In this document: positions 1 to 6,425 of the stretch, in pieces
Layout: every line of letters begins with the position of its first letter
Numbering within the stretch: position 1 is the stretch's first letter
Source of the DNA: Deltaproteobacteria bacterium
Lineage (GTDB): Bacteria > Desulfobacterota > DSM-4660 > Desulfatiglandales > HGW-15
Direction of reading: 5' to 3'
Length of the DNA stretch: 10,850 nt
Assembly: GCA_019308525.1 (NCBI GenBank)
Contig: JAFDIC010000094.1
Span: 1-10,850 of the forward strand
The notes under the pieces: generated by a model
The model's database searches: none
Seen by the model: only the letters and a program-made list of their open reading frames with translations
What the model was told of the DNA's origin: nothing
Translations under genes and position numbers: made by a program

Positions 1-1107
1 CTTCCACTCACCGGGGGTTCTTTCCCGTGGTTTCTTTTTGACCGGTACCGGTACCAACCTTCTCCTGAATGTCTTCAAGCGCCTGTGGAACCTGATCCTC
101 TTCTGGTCGAGAAACAGGTCTTCTCCCTTTAGCCTGAGTATGGGGAGGCCGGGGTCTTCCGTTTGCCAAGGGTAATCACTACCCTTTTCCCAGAGTTCGT
201 AAGCGAAGTTGTCATCAACGGCCCCCCTTGCGGCAATAATAAGCTGGTAGAAGCTGGGCACCAGGTTCCCGGTGACGAGAGCGTAGTTCCTGGCATACTT
301 GTTGAGCACCTTGACCTGGCTCCTGGAAAGTTCCTCCCTGCTGTTCTTGTAGTGATTTTCCCTGGCAAGGGCTATCAAATCTCTGTTTACGCGTATTCGG
401 TCCAAATACTGTGGGTTTTCCGGAGCCGTATTCCTGTACTGCTCGTACCTGGCCGCCAAGAAGGGCATTTCCGTCATTACCTCCATGCTCGATTCCCTGT
501 GGAGATGGGCGAGGCCCACCCCTTCCCTGGAACGTCTCCCTATGACTTCCGTCTGCGGCCTGCCGATCATGTCAAGAATTCCAGGGAGGTGATAGAGTCC
601 GCATACAAAAAGCACCCTTTCACCCCTTTCACTGAGCTTCTGGAGGTGATAGCACATGGTTTTCTCCCTCAGCCTGTCCTCCATGCTACGAAGAGAATTC
701 CGCTGGGTTTGAAGATAGGCCTGACAATACTCAAAGTGTCCAATCTTTGTCACGGCATAGGAATCGGGCATGGGCGAGAGGTCGAGGGGATAGCCTTCGG
801 TGTCCCTGTCAATGAAATGGATCGGCACGTTGTTCTCCAAGGCGAGTCTCGTTGCCTCGACTTGGCCGTCTGTAGGCTCCAGGAGAAGGTAGACAAAGGT
901 GCCGTCCTTTTCCTCGTAGTATACTACGGAAAGGAGGGGAAGCCTTTCTACACCCTTAACAATTTTTTCTTTCAGGGTTGAAGGATACTCAACCGCGACG
1001 TGGTTGGGCTTGAACTCCAGGAATTGACGCCTGACCTCCAGGGCGAATTCCACCCTGTTGTGCAGGATAGGGACTATGCGGACATTTTCCCATTCAATCC
1101 TCTTCAT
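1..1107 (-). CDS. TraB/TIKI-superfamily (DUF5682-like) protein, 3' end outside window
   Basis: The frame is open for 369 codons from an ATG at 1107 to the window edge, so the C-terminus is missing. The N-terminus follows the TraB/GumN/TIKI pattern: a strand with His16 (IVPILHNRVEF), then Glu40 in HVAVEYP, then HFIDRD at about 97-102, and a later CGLYHLPG with His173. In this superfamily such His/Glu residues form a putative metal-dependent hydrolase site; biochemical function is mostly unknown. DUF5682 proteins (E. coli YehM type) share this fold and sit beside MoxR ATPases, as here. The part after about residue 340 becomes Lys/Arg/Pro rich (VPVPVKKK), suggesting a linker to a further domain. 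The start overlaps the upstream ATPase gene by 14 bases, and a GGAGG lies 12 bases before the ATG, so the two are probably translationally coupled. No signal peptide or membrane segment is seen, so it is probably cytoplasmic. Superfamily assignment is fairly secure; assignment to DUF5682 itself is inference. Confidence 0.75.
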   Translation of the reverse strand, partial: MKRIEWENVRIVPILHNRVEFALEVRRQFLEFKPNHVAVEYPSTLKEKIVKGVERLPLLSVVYYEEKDGTFVYLLLEPTDGQVEATRLALENNVPIHFIDRDTEGYPLDLSPMPDSYAVTKIGHFEYCQAYLQTQRNSLRSMEDRLREKTMCYHLQKLSERGERVLFVCGLYHLPGILDMIGRPQTEVIGRRSREGVGLAHLHRESSMEVMTEMPFLAARYEQYRNTAPENPQYLDRIRVNRDLIALARENHYKNSREELSRSQVKVLNKYARNYALVTGNLVPSFYQLIIAARGAVDDNFAYELWEKGSDYPWQTEDPGLPILRLKGEDLFLDQKRIRFHRRLKTFRRRLVPVPVKKKPRERTPGEWK

Positions 1108-1975
1108 CCAGGTCTTCGTCCTCCAGGATATCTTCAAAAAACTTGACTGCGGTCGGATCCAGGATCATGGAGGCGGCCTCTTTCATATATTCCAGGGTCC
1201 TCTCCTTTCTTCCTGCGGAAGTCAACCTTTCCCCCCTTTCGACCAATCTCTTCAGGGCATACCTGGCAATGTTTATCCCGTCCCTGACAGAGTACCGTTC
1301 ATCGGCCTCATGGGAGGTTTGGAGAAAATCTACGACGTATTCCAGGATCTCTTCGTCTGCAAAAGGCAGGTTGGCCTTGAGAATTTCCATCTCTTCCTCT
1401 GCTTCTGGAAAATCTATGAATATCTGGGGCTGGAGCCGGCTGTGGATATACTCGGGCAGTTCAAAGGTGCTCGCATCGTCATTCATGGTGGTGCACAGCC
1501 GAAAGTCCGGGTGGGCCTTGATCTTGATCCCGGCCACAATGGATTCTACGTACCTGCGACTATCCATCAGGGGCGCCAAAGATGCCCAACTTTTCTCACT
1601 CATCCTGTTTCCTTCGTCTATTATGGCGATCCCACCCCTTATCATTGCCGAAACAATGGAGCTGGCCATGTACTTGATTTTCCCCTGGTCAGAGATGACG
1701 GGCGTGACAATGAGATCCTCCGGCCTGGTATCCATTGTGGCCTGGAAGAGGTACACGGGGCGGTTCATGATCTTTCCCGCGTGGTAGGCCAGCGTTGTTT
1801 TCCCCACACCAGGCTTACCCACGAGCCTCGGGTTGAGGGGCAAATCGTCGTCACCAATAACCATCCAGGCAGCCAGGACCTGGGTTACCAGCTCTTCCTG
1901 CCCTACCCATCTCATGGGCACATCGTCCGGCTGTGTCAGGATTAGTTCAACACCGTCGATGGTGACTTTTTCCAT
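1094..1975 (-). CDS. MoxR/AAA_5-type AAA+ ATPase
   Basis: A 293-residue AAA+ ATPase. Walker A is GKPGVGKTT (53-61), Walker B is IAIIDE (116-121) followed by the GNRM typical of MoxR/AAA_5 proteins, sensor 1 is TTMND (162-166), and the probable arginine finger is Arg180 in IHSRLQP. Sequence before the P-loop includes WVGQEELV, the usual lead-in to the nucleotide site. The C-terminus ends in a very acidic tail (EDEDLDEED). MoxR ATPases usually act as chaperone-like remodelling factors with a von Willebrand A partner. Here the immediate partner is the overlapping TraB-like gene, resembling the YehL-YehM pair. The start is set by GGAGG seven bases before the ATG at 1975; the frame stays open to 2038, but nothing comparable precedes the earlier start. 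No membrane segment, so cytosolic. The substrate is unknown. Confidence 0.9.
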   Translation of the reverse strand: MEKVTIDGVELILTQPDDVPMRWVGQEELVTQVLAAWMVIGDDDLPLNPRLVGKPGVGKTTLAYHAGKIMNRPVYLFQATMDTRPEDLIVTPVISDQGKIKYMASSIVSAMIRGGIAIIDEGNRMSEKSWASLAPLMDSRRYVESIVAGIKIKAHPDFRLCTTMNDDASTFELPEYIHSRLQPQIFIDFPEAEEEMEILKANLPFADEEILEYVVDFLQTSHEADERYSVRDGINIARYALKRLVERGERLTSAGRKERTLEYMKEAASMILDPTAVKFFEDILEDEDLDEED

Positions 1976-2114
1976 TCTGCTTCCTCCAGCACATTCAATC
2001 TTGGCCTGTCTCATCCCAAGGGCCAAGGTCGTCTGCATTTATACTTGGAAATAATAGTACCAATACTTGCGAATGGCAAGCAGACAAGAATATTCCCTGG
2101 AGGTTTCTCGAGAC

Positions 2115-2129
2115 GATAGGTTGCCTATC
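2115..2129. repeat. Small perfect inverted repeat in the ATPase upstream region
   Basis: GATAGG, a 3-base loop, then CCTATC. It lies in the 266-base gap (1976-2241) between the GTPase stop and the ATPase start. The gap also has looser flanking inverted segments: GAATATTCCCTGG near 2088-2100 and CAGGGATATTCC near 2160-2171. I see no clear sigma-70 or sigma-54 promoter and no U-tract terminator here. The repeat could be an operator or part of a leader structure. Confidence 0.3.
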
Positions 2130-2241
2130 CGGTTTGGGACTGTGGGCAATCTGGATGGCTCAGGGATATTCCAGATAATAGTTTTCTCTGTTTGCGGGAC
2201 TATTTCTTTGGGCGAGTATCCGAGATCTGCAAATTCTTTTG

Positions 2242-3690
2242 TCAGTCGTCCTTACTCCCCCCTGAGGGGTCGGTGTACAGGTCATTGAGCCTTTGCATGA
2301 AGCGGTTCGAATCCTCGATAACCGCCTCCACTCTCTTTTTGGTCCTATTTCCCCATCCCGCCGGATTCATACAAAAAATGCTCCTGTTCCAACGAAGACC
2401 CTTCTCCAGGGCCCTCCTGTAGTTGTCTTTCTGGCCTTGATCCGGAACGCCCTGGAGGAACCTGTCCATAAGCTTCAGCCCGGAGCGTCGCCTGATAGCG
2501 TGATGTCCCCAGAGGGCAAGGATGAGGAGCAAAACCAACAGGATGCCCCCGAGGTAGGGGTTTGAAATCACTGGATCGAGAAAGGGGATTTCCAGGTGAA
2601 GTCCCTTCCAATAGCCCCGCCAGATAGTCACGGCAAAAAAGGCAAACACCAGGATGCCCACTATGCCCCCTTCAATCATCAATACCCTTCGCCTCCAGGT
2701 TTTGATAAACCCGCTCAAAAAGGGGACCAGATCCTCTTTCACGGTCTTTGCGGCCTGTTGAAGCATGCCCACGATACGATAGGCCCGCTCGACGCTCACC
2801 TGCTCCATGCGGGAGTGGATCTCCCTCAGGTCCTTGTCTCTCTTGGTTTCAAAGCGAGATCGTATCCTTTCATCTTCTATGGGTATCGCTGCCTCCTCAT
2901 TGTAGATGGTGTAATAACGACCTGCGGTCATTCCATGTTGGGCCAGGGCCCTCTGCCATGCCGAGAATACCTCCTCGGGGTTGTCTTCCCGGGCAGCAGT
3001 ATCAATCTGGTTCAGGATATAGAGGAACTTGTTTGAATCGGTCCGATGAATGGTACCCTTCACCAGATGCTCCAAGGTGTCTTGCATGGACCCGGTCTCT
3101 GGATGCCTGGCATCAAAGAAGATCAGCACCAGGTCTGATATGTTGATAATGTGATCCGTTATCCTGAGCGTGGAAGTCCTTTGCGCATCAGCATCAAAAC
3201 CCGGGGAATCAATGAAAATCTTTCCTTTCAGCCTCTCGCTGTTACATGTCTTTAGTTGCAGGTAGGAGTCTATCCTCCTTCCTTCCCCTTCTGAAACGGA
3301 TTCTATGGCACGGCTTATCTTGTAGAGAGGGAAGCGGGGGTCCGCATCCAGGGCGACCCCTGGAAGGACCCTGGGCTCGCTGTCTCTGCCGTAACATATG
3401 ACCGTGAACTTGTCATCCACTGCCTGGGTCCCTGTTGCCTGGAGCTGATAGGAAAGGTAGTGGTTTATGAAGGTGGACTTGCCGGAGGAATAGACCCCGA
3501 GGACCGAAATCAGCGGCCACCAGGCCGTTCGAGTTGCATAAGATTCCTCGCGATGGAAGAATCCCAGCTTGCGGCAGATCAGGTCGAGCTGCCGGAAACT
3601 GGATACTACCTCTGAGAGGATCGGATTTTCCTGTTTCAGGTGTTGTTCCAGCCTTTCGAGCTGGCTGTCCACTTTGCTTGTCTTTCCCAT
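2242..3690 (-). CDS. EHD/dynamin-like GTPase with C-terminal membrane anchor
   Basis: A 482-residue large GTPase. The P-loop is GVYSSGKS (65-72), the switch I region lies around Thr96 (TGTQAVDDKFTVI), G3 is DSPG (161-164), and the G4 specificity motif is NQID (227-230). The stretch DLVLIFFDARHPE after G3 resembles EHD and bacterial dynamin-like proteins more than small Era/Ras GTPases. A helical region (about 285-335) precedes two hydrophobic segments (about 337-357 and 379-396) with basic flanks, and a cytosolic C-terminal tail of roughly 85 residues follows. The protein is therefore probably anchored in the inner membrane with the GTPase domain in the cytosol. Such proteins bind or reshape membranes; the specific role here is unknown. 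Start choice: GGAG six bases before the ATG at 3690. Alternatives are ATG at 3702 or TTG at 3825. The gene lies 266 bases upstream of the MoxR ATPase on the same strand. Confidence 0.82.
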   Translation of the reverse strand: MGKTSKVDSQLERLEQHLKQENPILSEVVSSFRQLDLICRKLGFFHREESYATRTAWWPLISVLGVYSSGKSTFINHYLSYQLQATGTQAVDDKFTVICYGRDSEPRVLPGVALDADPRFPLYKISRAIESVSEGEGRRIDSYLQLKTCNSERLKGKIFIDSPGFDADAQRTSTLRITDHIINISDLVLIFFDARHPETGSMQDTLEHLVKGTIHRTDSNKFLYILNQIDTAAREDNPEEVFSAWQRALAQHGMTAGRYYTIYNEEAAIPIEDERIRSRFETKRDKDLREIHSRMEQVSVERAYRIVGMLQQAAKTVKEDLVPFLSGFIKTWRRRVLMIEGGIVGILVFAFFAVTIWRGYWKGLHLEIPFLDPVISNPYLGGILLVLLLILALWGHHAIRRRSGLKLMDRFLQGVPDQGQKDNYRRALEKGLRWNRSIFCMNPAGWGNRTKKRVEAVIEDSNRFMQRLNDLYTDPSGGSKDD

Positions 3691-4034
3691 CTCAGTCTCC
3701 ATGTCCTTGCCAAGGGTCTTTTCGGCAGGGCTATTTAGCTCCGGTTCGATTTCAGCCGCGAATAATCTCCATGGCAATCGAGAGTAACAGATTTCTCCTC
3801 CCATGGTCAAATGGGATTTGCCCAAGTCATATCATCTCCCAGGAAAGAGGCGGGTGTTACACCACGAATCATGAGGAGCCCGTGGTGCTTGGCCAAGCTG
3901 TGCGACCGGAGCCAAGGTTATACCAGAATTCCAGTCCGAAACTTGCGCAAAGGGAGGATAACAAAAAAGGCTTGGGATGGAGAAAGATTTGCCGAAAACC
4001 GTCGGAGAGGGAAGAATTCAAAGGATCGGTATTC
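3691..4034. other. Intergenic region upstream of the GTPase, with palindromes
   Basis: About 344 bases without a convincing gene of its own; the GTPase frame stays open to a TTG at 3825, so part of it could be coding. It contains three perfect short symmetric sequences close together: GGTGTTACACC (3853-3863), CACCACG paired with CGTGGTG (3860-3866 and 3881-3887), and GCTTGGCCAAGC (3887-3898). They lie 160-210 bases upstream of the chosen GTPase start and could form operators or a leader hairpin. No sigma-54 GG-N10-GC match was found on the minus strand. Confidence 0.35.
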
Positions 4035-4289
4035 TCAAGGCTGCACCTTCAAGGGCACATAGTTCATCACCTTAAGTTGCCTCTTGCCTTGGTCTTCCAG
4101 GATCTCCCCCTGGATCTCCACTGTCTGACGCACCATGGATATCAGATCCCTGCTCTTGTCATCCGGGTAAAGGGGATATTCCTTTTCATCGAAGGCGGAG
4201 ATGGAAATCCCTGTAATGTTTCCATGATTGTCCCATTCCGTCGGGGTGATCAGGCCCTTGATTGAGACAGTCTTCAGATCATTCTTCAT
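4035..4289 (-). CDS. Small hypothetical protein, possible OB-fold
   Basis: An 84-residue protein without signal peptide or membrane segment. Its pattern of short strands (VSIKGLITPTEWD, NITGISISAFDEKEYPLY) followed by a helix-like stretch (SRDLISMVRQ) and two more strands (TVEIQGEILED, KRQLKVMNYVPL) suggests a small beta-barrel such as an OB fold. This is structural inference only. I do not recognise a named family. The start at 4289 is supported by AAGGAG eleven bases upstream. The same frame remains open to an ATG at 4508, only 21 bases after the upstream regulator's stop, but those extra 73 residues are Gly/Pro rich and look unlike a folded protein. It follows the sigma-54 activator on the same strand and may be cotranscribed with it. 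Function unknown. Confidence 0.6.
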   Translation of the reverse strand: MKNDLKTVSIKGLITPTEWDNHGNITGISISAFDEKEYPLYPDDKSRDLISMVRQTVEIQGEILEDQGKRQLKVMNYVPLKVQP

Positions 4290-4529
4290 GCCCGCCAGCA
4301 CTCCTTTCAGGAATTCTTTCCAGGAGCGGACAAGTTTTCTCTTCAGGATAAAAGCAATTCCTGTGCCAAAACCTCCTGAATCGAGGGTACCACCTGGGGC
4401 AAGAGCATGGTTTGGGTTACCCCTGGGGGTGCTTGGTAAGGAGATCCCCGGGCCAAGCCCTACAGGAACTCCTGGTTCTTTTTTGAACCGGATTGCAGAA
4501 CCCGCCATTCCTGTTTCAATACCCTGGGC
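4290..4529. other. Spacer between regulator and small gene, GC-rich hairpins
   Basis: This 240-base spacer holds a strong near-palindrome, ACCCC-TG-GGGGT (4419-4430), and GGTTC-T6-GAACC (4474-4489). The latter has its T-run in the loop, so it is not a normal intrinsic terminator. The minus frame is open throughout, so translation of the region as an N-terminal extension of the small protein cannot be excluded. Confidence 0.35.
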
Positions 4530-5933
4530 TCACGCCCTGAAGTCCTCTTTTCTAAGGCCGTGTTTGGCCATCAATTTGTGCATCTGACGCGTAGTAATTC
4601 CGGCCGCCTGGGCGGTATCCTTGATCTTGCCCTTCTTCTCCGTGAGCAATTCCTTGAGGTATTTTCTTTCCACGTAGTCCATGCTCCTGTGCCTTACCTC
4701 GCGAAGGGTCATAGAGGTGTCAATAGGTATGCCATGAATGGAGTGCCGAGTTTGAAATATCTCGACGGGGAAACTTTCAGGACACAGCATGGAGGACCTC
4801 TCCAGGATATAGGCCCTCTCGATCAGGTTTTCCAGCTCCCTTATGTTTCCGGTCCAGGGGTAGTTCTTCAGGGCGTTCATGACATGTGGGTGGACGCCAT
4901 GGATCTGCTTTTTGTTGAACCTGTTCAACTTTTTCAGGAAGACCTCGACAAGGTGGGGGATATCTTCTACCCGCTCTCTCAGGGGCGGGATCTCTATGGG
5001 AAAGACATTCAGCCTGTAAAAGAGGTCCTTCCTGAATTGACCCGAATCACACATCTTCTTGAGATCCACATTTGTGGCGGATATGACCCTGACATCCACC
5101 TTTATGGTCTCTTCTCCTCCGACACGCTGAAATGTCCCGTCCTGAAGGACCTGGAGAAGTTTTATCTGTGCGGTCGGAGACAAGGTCCCTATTTCGTCCA
5201 GGAATATGGTGCCACCGTGTGCTATCTCGAACTTTCCCAGCTTCCTCCTGATAGCCCCGGTGAAGGCCCCCTTTTCGTGTCCAAAGAGTTCACTCTCCAA
5301 CAGGCTCTCTGGTATCGCACCGCAATGGACACTTATGAACTGCGCGTCCCTCCTGTTACTGTGTTGATGGATGAGCTTTGCGAGCAAACTCTTTCCGGTC
5401 CCTGTCTCGCCAATGAGCAATACCGTGCTCCTGGTAGGTGCAACGGATCTGACCTTTTCAAAGACCTCTTTCATCAGGGGGCTCTTGGTCTGGACCAGTT
5501 CCAGGGAGTCCTTTTCCCAGAACTGGTCTCTCAAGTAGTCCCTTTCGGACTCCAGCATTATGGATTCCCGGATGCCGTCGGCCACATACTTGGCTTCCTC
5601 GGGGCTGACTGGATAGGTGAGGAAGTCGCTTGCCCCTGCCTTGACCGCCTTCACGGCTTCATGTAACATTGTCTGGGGAGACAGGACAATAATCTCTATG
5701 GTTGGATACAGGTTCCAGAATGGCTCAAAGGCTTCCCTGTATCCCATTCCCTGCGCTCTGTCCCTGAGCAGTCCAAGATCAACAAAGAGGAGGTCATAGC
5801 GGTTTTTCGTCAGGATTTTGAGAGCTGCGTCTATCTCTGCGACGTTTGCAATCCTGTAATCCTCTTCTGAAAAAGTGCCCTTGATTGTCCTGAATACATC
5901 CTTTTTTCCCGATATGACGAGGATGGATTTCAT
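4530..5933 (-). CDS. Sigma-54-dependent transcriptional activator (NtrC-like) with degenerate receiver
   Basis: A 467-residue bEBP with the order receiver, AAA+, HTH. The AAA+ domain is complete: Walker A GETGTGKS (175-182), the sigma-54-contacting loop GAFTGA (222-227), Walker B GTIFLDE (241-247), and candidate arginine fingers in FRKDLFYRLN (Arg301, Arg307). The C-terminal Fis-type HTH is around 436-463 (DTAQAAGITTRQMHKLM). The N-terminal domain (1-125) has a receiver fold with Asp52 at the phosphorylation position and Ser85 at the Thr/Ser position. However, the usual acidic pair after strand 1 is Ser8-Gly9, and the conserved Lys before Pro is Tyr107 (LTYPVSP), so Mg2+-dependent phosphorylation is doubtful. 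Start: ATG at 5933 begins exactly at the receiver; an ATG at 5939 and a TTG at 6041 are alternatives, and none has a strong ribosome site. No sensor kinase is adjacent. It probably opens the minus-strand gene block. The sigma-54 promoter at 9844 is one possible target. Confidence 0.93.
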   Translation of the reverse strand: MKSILVISGKKDVFRTIKGTFSEEDYRIANVAEIDAALKILTKNRYDLLFVDLGLLRDRAQGMGYREAFEPFWNLYPTIEIIVLSPQTMLHEAVKAVKAGASDFLTYPVSPEEAKYVADGIRESIMLESERDYLRDQFWEKDSLELVQTKSPLMKEVFEKVRSVAPTRSTVLLIGETGTGKSLLAKLIHQHSNRRDAQFISVHCGAIPESLLESELFGHEKGAFTGAIRRKLGKFEIAHGGTIFLDEIGTLSPTAQIKLLQVLQDGTFQRVGGEETIKVDVRVISATNVDLKKMCDSGQFRKDLFYRLNVFPIEIPPLRERVEDIPHLVEVFLKKLNRFNKKQIHGVHPHVMNALKNYPWTGNIRELENLIERAYILERSSMLCPESFPVEIFQTRHSIHGIPIDTSMTLREVRHRSMDYVERKYLKELLTEKKGKIKDTAQAAGITTRQMHKLMAKHGLRKEDFRA

Positions 5934-6043
5934 GGTCATACCCGTGGCACGCGACAGATTGCCGGTCCCTCTCGGTGTGTCCCGCTTCTCCTTCGAGGAG
6001 TACCTGTCAGGGCACCTGTACCATTTGTTTTCCCGGATCAATA

Positions 6044-6251
6044 GGGCTTCGTAAAAAGTCCAATTCCTGCGTTGCGCTTCATCTCCATGTGATTGCGGCG
6101 TGCCCTAGGTACGCCTCTCGCAGATACCGGCGCTGTTTGGCGGTGATCACACAAGATTCGCGCGCTCCCACAGGCGGGATTTCGAAAGCTCAACTTGAAT
6201 AGTTACTTGAAGCTTTCTACTTTGCCACTCCAGTTTTCGACTTTTTACGAG
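6044..6251. repeat. Intergenic repeat / MITE-like element with terminal inverted repeats
   Basis: The ends are CGTAAAAAGTC (6050-6060) and its exact complement GACTTTTTACG (6239-6249), within slightly longer imperfect ends (GGGCTTCG... and ...CGAGTCC). Inside is an imperfect palindrome, GGCGTGCC-CTA-GGTACGCC (6097-6115). There is no transposase or other credible ORF, so it would be non-autonomous. I associate similar TTTTTACGA-ended repeats with Desulfobacterota genomes, from memory and unchecked. No clear target-site duplication is visible. It fills much of the gap between the regulator and the transporter operon. Confidence 0.55.
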
Positions 6252-6404
6252 TCCGTCAACCTTTCTTGTTTTACAGGGCATAAGGAAAAATAATCAGGCT
6301 TTTTCTTGGTTCAAGGCCAAAGTGGAAAGCAGAGGGAAATCCTCCCTTGACCGCGCACAAGAATAACCCCGCGAACATTTTGTAAGACTTTCGCCTGAAC
6401 TCCC
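6252..6404. other. Gap downstream of the TRAP operon
   Basis: About 150 bases with no gene seen. It contains an AGGGA-AATCC-TCCCT inverted repeat (near 6332-6346) without a clear U-tract, so termination of the TRAP operon is not clearly explained by it. Confidence 0.3.
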
Positions 6405-6425
6405 TCAGCCCATGAGTGAGGGGAG
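6400..6425 (-). terminator. Possible hairpin over the dctQM stop codon
   Basis: CTCCCTCA (6400-6407) can pair with TGAGGGGAG (6417-6425) with one bulged base, and the stop codon lies inside the stem. No T-run follows on the minus strand, so it may stabilise or punctuate the transcript rather than act as an intrinsic terminator. Confidence 0.25.

Noticed and set aside
163..981. Long open frame on the plus strand (272 codons)
   Set aside because: It is antisense to the TraB-like gene, whose minus-strand frame shows recognisable motifs and overlaps the ATPase gene as expected; the plus-strand product has no family-like features.
1058..1945. Long open frame on the plus strand (295 codons)
   Set aside because: Antisense to the MoxR ATPase, which has Walker A, Walker B and sensor motifs.
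2146..2162. Possible sigma-54 promoter for the ATPase gene on the minus strand
   Set aside because: TTGC is present, but the -24 position reads GC rather than GG and little else matches.
4474..4489. GGTTC-T6-GAACC as an intrinsic terminator
   Set aside because: The T-run is in the loop and the stem is only five bases, so it does not have terminator architecture.
4560..5666. Long open frame on the plus strand (368 codons)
   Set aside because: Antisense to the sigma-54 activator, whose motifs are complete.
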